Positions 1 through 7,157 are shown, numbered from the stretch's first letter. The stretch is DNA of 16,324 nucleotides from AC-69 sp044869895 (GCA_044869895.1 JBIOXZ010000153.1:1-16324), one strand, 5' to 3'. A program made the numbers and translations. Notes: generated by a model not told the origin, from the letters alone.

Positions 1-11
1 GGGAGGGAGCC

Positions 12-458
12 ATGACGACACCGGAAGAGAACACCGCGACGGTCCGCGAGTTGATCCAGCGGGTCATGAACGAAGGTGACATCGGGTTCGCCGAGAAGAC
101 CCTCTCGGAGGACTATGTCGAGCGCTCACCTATGCCCGGAGGCACGGCCGACAAGGCGGGCGCGATCGCGATGTTCAACATGATGCGGTCGCAGACCCCC
201 GACATGCACATCGAGGTCGAGGAGGTCATCGCCTCCGGGAACAAGGTGGCGGTCCACAGCACGATGACCGGTACCGACACGATGGGGTTCATGCCGGGGA
301 TGTCCCCGACCGGGAAACCGTTCAGGTTGGACGCGATCGACGTGTTCACGTTCAACGACGCCGGACAGAACTCCGAGCACTACGGCGTCTACGACATGAT
401 GGGAACAATGGCGCAGCTCGGCCTAATGGAAATGCCCGCGCCACCGAGCGAGGCTTAA
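12..458 (+). CDS. SnoaL-like ester cyclase family protein
   Basis: A 148-residue protein with the pattern of the SnoaL/NTF2-like fold: an N-terminal helix pair (about residues 7-35, TVRELIQRVMNEGD), then a beta-rich half containing VEEVIASGNKVAVHSTMTGT (70-89) and a GKPFRLDAIDVFTF strand pair (101-114). That order, and the length, match the SnoaL-like polyketide cyclase/ester cyclase family, whose members bind small hydrophobic molecules in a cone-shaped pocket and are mostly of unknown substrate. The start is supported by a purine-rich GGGAGGGAG directly upstream at positions 1-9. There is no signal peptide, so it is probably cytoplasmic. Nothing nearby suggests a polyketide pathway, so a general ester cyclase/dehydratase or ligand-binding role is as likely as cyclisation. 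The family call is good; the specific function is unknown. Confidence 0.85.
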   Translation: MTTPEENTATVRELIQRVMNEGDIGFAEKTLSEDYVERSPMPGGTADKAGAIAMFNMMRSQTPDMHIEVEEVIASGNKVAVHSTMTGTDTMGFMPGMSPTGKPFRLDAIDVFTFNDAGQNSEHYGVYDMMGTMAQLGLMEMPAPPSEA

Positions 459-920
459 GCCAGGTTGTCTGGTCTTGCTCGACAAGGAGGGAGCACGCGC
501 ATCACCCCGAGCACCACATCCGGTCGGGCTTAGGGGTCCACAACCCCCCCGTCACGATGGGGAACAGTTCGCACGCGGTGGCATGGCCCGCGGTTGCTGT
601 AATCGCCACCGGAGCCGGCCTGTATATCTCGGGGGCCACCATCGAGTTTGGCCCACCATCGAAACCGCCGTTCGCGGCTGATTTCGCCTCCGGTAGGGTG
701 GCGGATGACGATCATCCCGTCTCCGCCATGGGTAACCGTCTGCCGGTTGCAGTCGCAACGCGTGTCGTTTCCGTCTGCTGACGCCGTCGACTCCGGGATG
801 TACGGTGGTCCCTCGACTCCTGTTCGACGAAGGTGCGCCGGTGACTGATCTGGAAGTTCCTGCACAGCGCGTCGATGTTCGTGGCCGTTTCGATCACTCT
901 CCGGGTGGGGCAGCCTCGTC
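459..920. other. Long stretch without a convincing gene
   Basis: Several short open frames exist on both strands (for example a 74-codon plus-strand frame at 557-781 and a 137-codon minus-strand frame at 530-943). None has a ribosome binding site, a recognisable motif, or the strong third-position GC of the flanking genes. A short inverted repeat GGGGT-CCACA-ACCCC lies at 533-547, without a T-tract. The right edge carries the promoter annotated at 921-950. Confidence 0.5.
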
Positions 921-950
921 TTGCGGTGATCCTGCGCGCACAACTACACT
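921..950 (+). promoter_or_regulatory. Putative promoter for a leaderless transcript
   Basis: A -35-like TTGCGG (921-926) is followed after 18 bases by a -10-like TACACT (945-950). Six bases later comes the GTG start of the next gene at 957. That spacing puts the expected transcription start at or next to the start codon, and no Shine-Dalgarno sequence is present, as in leaderless actinobacterial genes. Identified by eye only. Confidence 0.45.
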
Positions 951-956
951 CGCGGC

Positions 957-1322
957 GTGACTCGCCCCGGTGACCCGGGTGGGCGCGCCGTTGTCCTGTT
1001 GGCTCTCGCTCTCCTTGGGTGGGTTCCTGCATCACGATCGAGCGCGCAGCATTCCGTCGTCGACTCGTCACCTGCAGACAGCGTGGCGATCGAGTCGGTT
1101 CCGACGCTGCTCGTCACGGTGTCGGACCGACCGGTCCTTTCCCAGCACATGAGGCTCGACGAAGGTCAGCGGGCGCTTTGGTTGATGACCGTGACCGCTC
1201 TGGCCATCGGGGTGCCGGCCTCGGTGCCGCGGAGCGTCCGCTCCTCTCCCTCGGTCCTCTCCGCTGGGCTGGTCGCAGAGGGCGTCACCGGTCGAGGTCC
1301 GCCTTCGTGGATCAACGACTGA
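957..1322 (+). CDS. Small putative exported/membrane protein, unknown function
   Basis: A 121-residue frame with a GTG start. Residues 11-27 (AVVLLALALLGWVPASR) form a signal-peptide-like hydrophobic segment, with an Ala-rich possible cleavage region near 28-31 (SSAQ). A second hydrophobic stretch lies at about 74-90. I recognise no family. Support for a real gene is third-position GC bias typical of the neighbours, plus a well-spaced promoter ending six bases before the GTG, which would make the message leaderless and explain the missing ribosome binding site. It is followed 51 bases later by another small plus-strand gene. It could still be a chance frame; the codon bias and promoter make a gene the better reading. 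Confidence 0.5.
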   Translation: MTRPGDPGGRAVVLLALALLGWVPASRSSAQHSVVDSSPADSVAIESVPTLLVTVSDRPVLSQHMRLDEGQRALWLMTVTALAIGVPASVPRSVRSSPSVLSAGLVAEGVTGRGPPSWIND

Positions 1323-1373
1323 GCTGCGCCTCGTTGGCGCCAGCTCGTTCGCGTCCGATCGAGGGAGGGCCTG

Positions 1374-1601
1374 ATGACCACTGGAGATATCGTGAGAGAA
1401 CGGGCGCTGGAGCTCGCCCGCTTGGAGACGGATCGAGAGCAAGCGGTGTCCGAGTTGTTGACGACCTGTGGGGGACGAAGGGTGGCCGCCGTCCGGGCCC
1501 GTCAGGAGCTCGTGGTCTGGCTCGATAGCGAGCCCGGCCGGCAAGACGCGATGCGTGCCATCGAGCTCCTGGACGACTTGCTCGAGAAGCTGCCGGACTA
1601 G
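1374..1601 (+). CDS. Small helical protein, unknown function
   Basis: A 75-residue acidic, Glu/Leu/Arg-rich protein predicted by eye to be almost entirely alpha-helical, with heptad-like spacing in residues 6-30 and again in the C-terminal AIELLDDLLEKL. The start is well supported by GGGAGGG a few bases upstream of the ATG. It has a single Cys (about residue 32) and no signal peptide or membrane segment. It lies 67 bases before the K+/H+ antiporter pair and may share its transcript, though a hairpin follows its stop. I do not recognise the family. Confidence 0.65.
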   Translation: MTTGDIVRERALELARLETDREQAVSELLTTCGGRRVAAVRARQELVVWLDSEPGRQDAMRAIELLDDLLEKLPD

Positions 1602-1603
1602 GC

Positions 1604-1618
1604 GGGAGCATTGCTCCC
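1604..1618 (+). terminator. Hairpin after the small helical gene (possible terminator or attenuator)
   Basis: A perfect inverted repeat GGGAGCA-T-TGCTCCC lies three bases after the stop codon of the upstream gene and 50 bases before the antiporter regulatory subunit. No U-tract follows, so a textbook intrinsic terminator is not supported. It could be an attenuator or an mRNA-stability hairpin within one transcript. Confidence 0.4.
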
Positions 1619-1668
1619 TCGGGCGGGCTTGGAAGACGGTAGATCATACCGACCCGGAGGATAACTTC

Positions 1669-2154
1669 GTGGGTATCGTCAGCGAGATTCCGTTGCCCGG
1701 CATCGGCGTCCGGTACGAGTTCGTGACCGAGGACGGTGCCCGTCTGGGCGTGGTGCATCACCGGTCCGGAATGCGGGAGCTGGTGCTCTTCGAGCGTGAG
1801 GATCCAGATACGTCGCACGACCTCGTTCGACTGAACGCAGAGGAAAGCCGCACGCTCGCTGAGTTATTGGGCGTGTCCCAGGTGGCGAAGGACCTCACCG
1901 AGCTCGAACAAGAGGTGGAAGGGCTCGCCGTCGATCGGCTGCCGCTTCCCGGCACCTCGCCCTTCGACGCCCGGACGATCGGAGATACCGGCGCGAGAAC
2001 ACGGACCGGCGTCTCGATCGTGGCGGTCCTTCGCGCCGGGTCGGCACATCCAGCACCTGGTCCGGAGTTCGGCCTGCGAGGCGGCGATGTGCTCGTCGTC
2101 GTCGGAACGCCTCGCGGCATCGAAGAGCTGGCCATCTTGCTCCGCTCGGATTGA
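1669..2154 (+). CDS. khtT: K+/H+ antiporter regulatory subunit, RCK_C (TrkA-C) domain, KhtT-like
   Basis: A 161-residue soluble protein. Residues 1-85 form an N-terminal domain of the kind seen in KhtT proteins. Residues about 88-159 match the RCK_C/TrkA-C domain: LPLPGTSPFDARTIGDTG, then SIVAVLRAG, PGPEFGLRGGDVLVVVGTP and a final helix IEELAILL. In the Bacillus KhtTU system this subunit gates the membrane antiporter in response to a ligand bound by the RCK_C domain (cyclic-di-AMP is known there). I chose the GTG at 1669 because GGAGG sits eight bases upstream and the N-terminus then begins in the family manner; a longer upstream extension in the same frame lacks family sequence. The CPA2 antiporter gene follows after three bases, the expected partnership. 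Confidence 0.85.
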   Translation: MGIVSEIPLPGIGVRYEFVTEDGARLGVVHHRSGMRELVLFEREDPDTSHDLVRLNAEESRTLAELLGVSQVAKDLTELEQEVEGLAVDRLPLPGTSPFDARTIGDTGARTRTGVSIVAVLRAGSAHPAPGPEFGLRGGDVLVVVGTPRGIEELAILLRSD

Positions 2155-2157
2155 GCG

Positions 2158-3315
2158 GTGCAGAGCTCGCTGTTCCTCATCGAGCTCGGCGGCGTCGTCC
2201 TCCTTCTGGCGATCCTGGCCCGCCTCGCTCAGCGCTTCGGGTTCTCGCCCATCCCGCTGTACCTGCTCGCGGGGCTGGCCTTCGGACAGGGCGGCGTGAT
2301 CCCACTCGTCACGGCCGACGAGTTCATCGAAGCGGGCGCGGAGATCGGTTTGATCCTGCTCCTGTTCTCACTCGGGCTCGAGTACTCAGCCAGCGAGCTC
2401 ATCGGGTCGCTCCGATCGACGGCCGTGATCGGAGGGTTGGACCTGCTGCTGAACTTCACGCCCGGGTTCGTTGGCGGCTTCATACTCGGATGGGATGTGG
2501 TCCCGGCACTGTTCCTCGGTGGCATCACCTACATCTCCTCGTCCGGCATCATCGCCCGAACCCTGGACGACCTCGGATGGATGGGAAACCGCGAGACGCC
2601 ACTCGTCCTCGCGATCCTCGTGATCGAGGACCTTGCGATGGCGGCGTTCCTTCCGCTCGGGACGGTGCTGCTCGTGGGCGGCGGGACCTGGCGCGTGGCA
2701 GTGTCGGTCGGGGTGGCCACGGTCGTCGTCGTCACGGTCTTGGCCGTCGCCGCCAAGTACGGCCAGGCGATCAGCCGCGCCGTGTTCAGCCGGTCGGACG
2801 AGGCCCTCTTGTTTGGGATCCTCGCCGTGCTCCTGCTGACGGCCGGCGCCACCGAGGCCCTCAACGTCTCGGCGGCGGTCGGAGCGTTCTTGGCCGGGAT
2901 CGCGTTTTCGGGACCGGCGGCGGATCGGGCGCGCTCCCTCCTCGTCCCCCTGCGCTCCGTCTTCGCCGGTGCGTTCTTCCTCTTCTTCGGGTTCGAGGTG
3001 GATCCGGGAACGCTTCCCCGGGCCCTGCCTTCGGCAGCTGCACTCGCGGTTTTGGGAGCGGCCACCAAGTACGCTACCGGGTGGCTCGCCGCCCGTAGGG
3101 CCGGCCTGCTCCGTCGGGGACGGATTCGCGCCGGCGTCGGCCTGATCGCACGAGGCGAGTTCTCGATCGTGATCGCCGGCATCGCCGTCGCCTCGGGGGC
3201 CGAGCCGGAGATCGGTCCGATCGCTGCCGCATACGTCCTCCTGCTCGCTATCTGCGGGCCGCTCCTGGCACGGGTGGCCGATCGATTCGCCGCCGCACCG
3301 GCAGGGTCCGTGTGA
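2158..3315 (+). CDS. khtU: CPA2-family cation:proton antiporter, KhtU/KefB-like
   Basis: A 385-residue integral membrane protein with about 11-12 hydrophobic segments across its length and no cytoplasmic RCK domain, so it is the short type that works with a separate regulatory subunit. CPA2 hallmarks visible are SLGLEYS (71-77), the SSSGI stretch in GGITYISSSGIIARTL (121-136), the acidic pair in LVIEDLAMAAF (154-164), and the late LIARGEFSIVIAG segment. It probably exchanges K+ (or Na+) for H+ at the cytoplasmic membrane for pH and potassium homeostasis. The GTG start lies three bases after the stop of the RCK_C gene and lacks a strong ribosome binding site, which suggests translational coupling. 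The ion is inferred from the KhtTU pairing, not from sequence. Confidence 0.88.
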   Translation: MQSSLFLIELGGVVLLLAILARLAQRFGFSPIPLYLLAGLAFGQGGVIPLVTADEFIEAGAEIGLILLLFSLGLEYSASELIGSLRSTAVIGGLDLLLNFTPGFVGGFILGWDVVPALFLGGITYISSSGIIARTLDDLGWMGNRETPLVLAILVIEDLAMAAFLPLGTVLLVGGGTWRVAVSVGVATVVVVTVLAVAAKYGQAISRAVFSRSDEALLFGILAVLLLTAGATEALNVSAAVGAFLAGIAFSGPAADRARSLLVPLRSVFAGAFFLFFGFEVDPGTLPRALPSAAALAVLGAATKYATGWLAARRAGLLRRGRIRAGVGLIARGEFSIVIAGIAVASGAEPEIGPIAAAYVLLLAICGPLLARVADRFAAAPAGSV

Positions 3316-3327
3316 CCATTAGGCGAC

Positions 3328-3354
3328 GCCGGCCGTCGATCCGAGCCGACCGGC
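3328..3354 (-). terminator. GC-rich hairpin between convergent genes
   Basis: GCCGGCCG (3328-3335) can pair with CGACCGGC (3347-3354). All positions pair in minus-strand RNA (one as a G-U wobble); plus-strand RNA has one mismatch. It lies between the antiporter stop and the stop of the convergent minus-strand gene, so it could act in both directions. No U-tract is present, so this is a weak call. Confidence 0.3.
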
Positions 3355-3725
3355 TAGGGAACGTCCAGGCTGCTCTCCTGGCCCGAGTCGGTGGGAACGA
3401 CCACCGGGCCCGGCCCATCGGTTCCCTCTGCCACGCGCCTCACCGCCAAGACCCACGTGTCCGTCCCCTGTGGGGTGAGGAGAACCGGCTCGAGGGGAAT
3501 CCGGAAGCGCCGGCTCAGCCTCGCGAGCTCTTGGGTAGCGTGGCCGACCGCGCACGACCCCTCGTGCACCAGCCGTCTGGTCGCAACCGTCCCGGGAGGA
3601 AGGCCCCCTTCATTCGCGTCGTAGAGAAATACCTCGCACCGTGGACATCGTCCGGAGACGTACATCTCGGCGAAGAGGCCCAGGATCTCATCCACTCGTT
3701 CGATCGCCTGCGTACGGTTCATCAT
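3354..3725 (-). CDS. Cys/His-rich hypothetical protein, possible zinc site
   Basis: A 123-residue protein beginning with tandem Met codons, preceded by a GAGGGTGGG ribosome-binding-like sequence. After an N-terminal helix (TQAIERVDEILGLFAEMYV, 5-23) come CPRC (27-30) and H54-x3-C58-x3-H62 in RRLVHEGSCAVGHATQEL. The spacing is plausible for a structural metal site, though this is inferred. The middle (75-98, RIPLEPVLLTPQGTDTWVLAVRRV) looks like a beta-rich core, and the tail is Pro/Gly/Val-rich. I do not recognise the family. It is the last gene of the minus-strand run that starts near 6611, and it converges on the antiporter gene. Confidence 0.6.
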   Translation of the reverse strand: MMNRTQAIERVDEILGLFAEMYVSGRCPRCEVFLYDANEGGLPPGTVATRRLVHEGSCAVGHATQELARLSRRFRIPLEPVLLTPQGTDTWVLAVRRVAEGTDGPGPVVVPTDSGQESSLDVP

Positions 3726-3858
3726 CCCACCCTCATGCGGTGCTTCTCGATCCCGTGCTCCAAGGCCTGAGGTCAGTCACCATCCTGAAACGCTTCTCGC
3801 GCCGGATCCTCGACACTCCGGGCCGTGCTGGAGGTGTGTCCGACGCGCATCCTCGGCA

Positions 3859-4107
3859 TCACGGGACAGCCCTCTGCCTCGGCACAACCGGGGAAGCAAG
3901 GACGCGGAGCACTCCGTCAAGGGGCCTGACCCGGGCCGAGAGCAGGACATCCAGGTCATGAAGATCGGCCAACCGAACGCGGACGATCACGTCGTACGGT
4001 CCGGTTACCATTTGAGCATCGATCACCTCCTCGAGGGAGCGCAGACCTTCCAGGACGCTTGCCGCCTTGCCTTGCCCGGCTTGGACAAGGATGAAAGCCT
4101 CGGCCAT
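3859..4107 (-). CDS. Stand-alone Lrp/AsnC ligand-binding (RAM) domain protein
   Basis: An 82-residue protein that starts MAEAFILVQAGQGK, has the alpha-beta pattern of the Lrp/AsnC effector domain, and contains the family-typical VTGPYDVIVRVR (34-45) before ADLHDLDVLL. There is no helix-turn-helix, so it is the stand-alone (SMAD/RAM) form, which in known proteins assembles into dimers or octamers and binds amino acids or similar small ligands. I placed the start at the ATG at 4107, where the domain begins, with GAGG about ten bases upstream. The open frame continues upstream as Arg/Ser/Pro-rich sequence that is antisense noise over the neighbouring lipoprotein gene. Its partner is unknown; no full-length Lrp regulator is nearby. 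Confidence 0.8.
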   Translation of the reverse strand: MAEAFILVQAGQGKAASVLEGLRSLEEVIDAQMVTGPYDVIVRVRLADLHDLDVLLSARVRPLDGVLRVLASPVVPRQRAVP

Positions 4108-4219
4108 CCCCCGTCGCCTCACGTGTGCCACCCGGGCTTCGCCAATCGGTGAGGCCGTCCTGCGCGAGGCGCTTCGAACGGCGCCGGAGCGCGCGCTTCG
4201 TCGCGTACTCTCCGATATC

Positions 4220-4654
4220 TCACGGCGCCTCCGCCCCGAATGCATCCAGGCATCCGCGGAAGGTCGCTTTGCGGCGCTCCTCGGAATCGGGAAACACGGC
4301 CACGGCATAGGCTCGGGCAACGGTGCTCGGCTCTCCGGGATCCCCACCGAACGCGTCGGCGGTGCCATCGACCCCGATGAGTCCACAGTCCGAGTACGCG
4401 GATTTGTAGGCGAACCGGTCAAACGGATCGCTGAACCTCGAAAGGTTGGGGTATTCGGCAGCCTCCGACGGTGAGGGGGAAGAGGTCTCGGTTGGAGACG
4501 GCATGATGGTGCCCGTCTCCGACGTTGGGTTGGAAGCCGGCGCGGTCCCCGGGGCGCAACCGCCAACTGCGAAGATCACGGCCAAACCTGTGGCCACCAC
4601 CCACGGACGCCGACGTGCCTTCACCTCCGCTCGGCCCCGTTGCCGGACGCTCAT
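4220..4654 (-). CDS. Putative lipoprotein, unknown function
   Basis: A 144-residue protein with a textbook lipoprotein signal: basic n-region (RQRGRAEVKARRR), hydrophobic stretch PWVVATGLAVIFAVGG (17-32) and lipobox Cys33 (VGGC). A Thr/Ser/Pro-rich linker (about 34-66) follows, as in many actinobacterial surface lipoproteins. The C-terminal part (67-144) has two cysteines (90 and 135) that could form a disulfide outside the cell. It is therefore probably anchored to the outer face of the membrane. A GTG at codon 11 is a possible alternative start that keeps the signal. I do not recognise the mature domain. The stand-alone RAM-domain gene lies 112 bases downstream on the same strand. Confidence 0.75.
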   Translation of the reverse strand: MSVRQRGRAEVKARRRPWVVATGLAVIFAVGGCAPGTAPASNPTSETGTIMPSPTETSSPSPSEAAEYPNLSRFSDPFDRFAYKSAYSDCGLIGVDGTADAFGGDPGEPSTVARAYAVAVFPDSEERRKATFRGCLDAFGAEAP

Positions 4655-4937
4655 CTGCGTTTCCCCGCCTTCTTCGGTCTTCGCCGCCGTCCATCGGACG
4701 CCCGCCTGGTTGGGCCGGACGCTGCGGAACGGGCCGTGCCGAGCCGGGCGCCGTTCGCCAGAGCGGGCTGCGCACCAGGAGAACGCGCCGGCGCTTGACT
4801 AGCTGATCGGCCGTGGAGGTCGTAGCGCTCGGCGCCGCCATGAAAATTGAGAAGGACGACCAAGATTCGACGCCAAGGATATTTGGACACCGGAAACCTC
4901 CAACTCGGCAGCGCGGCATGTCGTGCCGCACCCGATC
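4655..4937. other. Intergenic stretch without a supported gene
   Basis: The one long minus-strand frame here ends in a very Arg/Lys-rich tail and overlaps the next gene. Its stop overlaps the lipoprotein ATG as ATGA, but the composition is not that of a real protein. Bases about 4840-4900 are more AT-rich than the surroundings and may hold the lipoprotein promoter; I see no clear -10/-35 pair. Confidence 0.4.
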
Positions 4938-5315
4938 TCAGGCGAGCTGGAGTGGTGGACCGCGGGGCCCGGCGATACGCCGAAGTGGCGAGAGAACTTT
5001 CCGGCTGCGTCGTTGTCTCAACGAGGAGCACCAGCAAACGGCTACAGCCAGTAGACCGCCGAGAGCCACGAGCCCCGCGGCAACGGGCAGGGGTCGGGAT
5101 CGCTCGATCCTTCGCAAGAACTCGCTGACCGAGAGTCGGGATTCACTGAGGGCCAGCGACTCGCCGAAAGGAAGAACACCCAGCGCGTCGGCTCGGTCGC
5201 CTGGCTGCGTCGGGGCGAGGTCCGAGGACCCAGTTCGTGACGCCGGAGCTGTGACTAGCAGGAGGATTGCTAGCGTCGGCATCCAGAGGCGGGCGGCCAC
5301 ACCGCGCTGACCCAT
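4938..5315 (-). CDS. Small putative membrane protein, unknown function
   Basis: A 125-residue frame with a signal-peptide-like N-terminus (LWMPTLAILLLVTAPASR, 10-27) and a strong hydrophobic helix at about 76-98 (PLPVAAGLVALGGLLAVAVCW), followed at once by a basic stretch (RQRRSRK). This gives a predicted outside loop of about 50 residues and a short cytoplasmic tail. It is the topology of a small type-I membrane protein or of a C-terminal membrane anchor. No family is recognised. A GGAGGAG lies about 16 bases before the ATG, too far for good initiation, so the start is uncertain. The hydrophobic pattern is the main argument that the gene is real. Confidence 0.5.
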   Translation of the reverse strand: MGQRGVAARLWMPTLAILLLVTAPASRTGSSDLAPTQPGDRADALGVLPFGESLALSESRLSVSEFLRRIERSRPLPVAAGLVALGGLLAVAVCWCSSLRQRRSRKVLSPLRRIAGPRGPPLQLA

Positions 5316-5639
5316 GGGCTGAGCTTACTCGCTCCTCCATCCCACAGTTTGGTGGTGGGAACGCCCGGTGATCCAGGCCAGCCCCCCGCGCAAGCGGGCG
5401 GGCGATCAGCTCCTCGATCGGTCCGACATCCTCGCTCTACAAACGCCAGCGACCTCACGGATGTTCGTGAGGTCGTGCTCCAAAGAGTGGGTGGGAGAGT
5501 TCGTGCGCATGTCGCTCTTGCGACGCGCCTCAGATCGGATCGGGTTGTCCGACCAGGGTCGAGATCTTGAACGAGCAAAGGAACGTCGACTGCAATGGGG
5601 AGCGGGGAGCTGGATCGCTTGAGCCCAGCGGGAGACGGC
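5316..5639. other. Gap of about 320 bases without a supported gene
   Basis: A plus-strand frame of 84 codons (5368-5622) and a minus-strand frame across the whole gap exist. Neither has a ribosome binding site, a domain-like pattern or convincing codon bias. No repeat or RNA gene was seen. Confidence 0.4.
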
Positions 5640-5954
5640 CTAGCTCTCTCCCCCCCGCAGCGTGGAGGCATCTACGATCCGGATTTCCTCGACGTTTCCG
5701 GCGCTTCCCTTAGTCACGAACAGGAGCCATGTCTGTTGCCCGGGCACCTCAAAGACCGGTGCCCCCGCCTCCACGACCCACTCTCCGCCTTGGCCGGGAC
5801 TTGCCGAACCGCCCGCATGGGCGGGGGGGCCTTCCCCGGGAACCGTAGCTCCGCCTGCGTTTGGAGGAGGACCGACAAACCGTTCGGTTGGAAGATCCCC
5901 GACGAACAGACCACGCAGTGGCGTGAACTCCTTTGTCTCTCCCTCGTTGTCCAC
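5640..5954 (-). CDS. Hypothetical protein with Pro/Gly-rich insert
   Basis: A 104-residue protein starting VDNEGETKEFTPLRG. I set the start at the GTG at 5954 because a GGAGG lies seven bases upstream, better than the longer in-frame starts. Residues 8-28 (KEFTPLRGLFVGDLPTERFV) and 58-97 (ending RIVDAST) look like beta strands separated by a Pro/Gly/Ala-rich linker (29-57). There is no signal peptide or membrane helix. I do not recognise the family. It is on the same strand as the neighbouring small genes but has gaps of about 300 bases on both sides, so it is probably transcribed alone. Confidence 0.55.
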   Translation of the reverse strand: MDNEGETKEFTPLRGLFVGDLPTERFVGPPPNAGGATVPGEGPPAHAGGSASPGQGGEWVVEAGAPVFEVPGQQTWLLFVTKGSAGNVEEIRIVDASTLRGGES

Positions 5955-6230
5955 GGGTCTACCTCCCTCCATGCGCCCTCCGATACCAGCGTAGGGGATT
6001 GCGGGCAAGCCGGTGTAAGGGACGGGCCGGGGGCCTGGCCGGCTCCCGCGAAGTGGGTTCGTGTCGGGGGGGCCGCGTCCCAGTAGCGTCTCCAGAGGAA
6101 ACCGACTGCGAAGCTGTGGCCGCGGCCGGCCGACACATCTGAATAATGCGAGCGAACCGCTTCATCAGCGACGTCGGGCCGTTGGCACTGAGGGTACAGC
6201 TGCCGACCCGGCAGACCTCGGCTCTGTGGA
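5955..6230. other. Intergenic stretch, nothing recognised
   Basis: GC-rich sequence between two minus-strand genes. It includes the ribosome binding site of the downstream gene at its left edge. No clear hairpin with T-tract, repeat or RNA gene was seen. Confidence 0.4.
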
Positions 6231-6611
6231 TCAGCAGGTCACGTGCAAGATCGCGTTCGTGCCCTTCGGCTCGTCCTGCAGTACCCCGATGGCCTCACTG
6301 GTGGGGACAATCAGCAGATCCACTTCGCAACGAGCGGCTTCTTGCTTGACCTCATCCATCACGGGAAGGGCACCGTCAGCTCCGGTCCCGACCACTAGGC
6401 GTCGGCAGTCCCAGGGGATGTTCTCCTCGATAGACACCGGGGTGTGGCCGAAGGGACCGCGAAAGGGTTTCGACGCCTTCTTCTTGCGCTTGCGGACCCG
6501 ACCGCGAGCGATCACCACGTCGTGCTCGTAAGTGACGCCGTCGATGCGGATCGAGCCGAAGGTGAACTGATCTATGCGCGTTCCATGGCCTCCTGAAATG
6601 CCAGGGTACAT
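6231..6611 (-). CDS. Mth938-like domain protein (DUF498/AAMDC fold)
   Basis: From about residue 12 onward the protein (RIDQFTFGSIRIDGVTYEHD) has the opening of the Mth938-like family, followed by a Lys/Arg-rich insertion (36-47), the RLVVGTGADGALPV core (71-84) and the final LLIVPTSEAIGVL...NAILHVTC strands. The family is a small alpha/beta fold of unknown biochemical role in bacteria; eukaryotic relatives include the complex I assembly factor NDUFAF3. The ATG at 6611 is the nearest canonical in-frame start but has no ribosome binding site. An AGGAGG at 6589-6594 lies seven bases before an in-frame ACG (6581), which would begin exactly where the family does. The start is therefore uncertain. 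Confidence 0.8.
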   Translation of the reverse strand: MYPGISGGHGTRIDQFTFGSIRIDGVTYEHDVVIARGRVRKRKKKASKPFRGPFGHTPVSIEENIPWDCRRLVVGTGADGALPVMDEVKQEAARCEVDLLIVPTSEAIGVLQDEPKGTNAILHVTC

Positions 6612-6716
6612 CGATAACCGGCTGGAGCAACTTCGATGGCCCAAACTTGATCCGAAGGTTCAGGGTTCGAGTTTCAGGGGGCCACCAACAGAGCCGTCAG
6701 CACTATTGTCCTGGGG

Positions 6717-7103
6717 GTGGCCCTTCCAGCGTGGCTTGCTCGAATCAACAAGCTCGTCACGAACCCCCTTCTTCGGCCCGTCGCGGCCAGGGCTCCTTAC
6801 TTCGGCATTGTCGTGCATCGCGGACGAGTCTCGGGACGTGTGTATCGAACACCGGTCAACGTCTTTCAACGAGGCGAAGAGGTCATCTTCGCGCTCACGT
6901 ATGGGCCGGATCGAGATTGGGTCCGGAACGTGATACACCAGGGCCGGTTCACGCTGATCCATCGCGGCCGGAGTACCGAGCTGATCGAACCCAGGGTGCA
7001 AGAGACGAAGGAGGCGCCCGCAGTTGTACCAGCCGTGGCTCGAGGGATCCTCCGCCGAGCGAGTGTGCATACGTTTCTGTTGGCCCGACGGGCACACGGG
7101 TAG
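6717..7103 (+). CDS. Deazaflavin (F420)-dependent nitroreductase/quinone reductase family protein
   Basis: A 128-residue protein of the split-barrel family typified by mycobacterial Ddn. Visible signatures are RGRVSGRVYRTPVNVF (35-50), the family GRxSGxxRxTP motif, and FALTYGPDRDWVRNV (58-72), followed by the short barrel strands FTLIHRGRSTELI. Family members bind reduced coenzyme F420 and reduce quinones or nitro compounds, often at the membrane. The start is the GTG at 6717, giving a family-typical N-terminal helix (AWLARINKLVTNP); the upstream sequence lacks a good ribosome binding site. It is divergent from the Mth938-like gene and convergent with the GDSL hydrolase gene. Its presence points to an F420-making host, hence Actinomycetota or similar. 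Confidence 0.85.
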   Translation: MALPAWLARINKLVTNPLLRPVAARAPYFGIVVHRGRVSGRVYRTPVNVFQRGEEVIFALTYGPDRDWVRNVIHQGRFTLIHRGRSTELIEPRVQETKEAPAVVPAVARGILRRASVHTFLLARRAHG

Positions 7104-7157
7104 GAGCGTTCCTCTCCTCCGGTCCGGCGCCAAGCGGCAGTGCCAGCCTCAGCAGCC

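Noticed and set aside
533..547. Small hairpin GGGGT-CCACA-ACCCC
   Set aside because: Only five pairs, no T-tract, far from any gene end; expected by chance in GC-rich DNA.
557..781. 74-codon plus-strand frame with one hydrophobic stretch
   Set aside because: No ribosome binding site or promoter, only moderate third-position GC, and no recognisable motif.
2151..3098. 315-codon plus-strand frame overlapping the antiporter
   Set aside because: Arg/Gly/Pro-rich out-of-frame shadow of the CPA2 antiporter.
4651..5037. Minus-strand frame whose stop overlaps the lipoprotein ATG (ATGA)
   Set aside because: The overlap is attractive, but the protein is Arg/Ser/Ala-rich with no domain-like pattern and overlaps the better-supported membrane protein frame.
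5368..5622. 84-codon plus-strand frame
   Set aside because: No ribosome binding site, weak codon bias, no family resemblance.
6655..6685. T-loop-like GGTTCGAG sequence that might belong to a tRNA
   Set aside because: The flanking bases do not form the T-stem and no anticodon or acceptor stem could be built.
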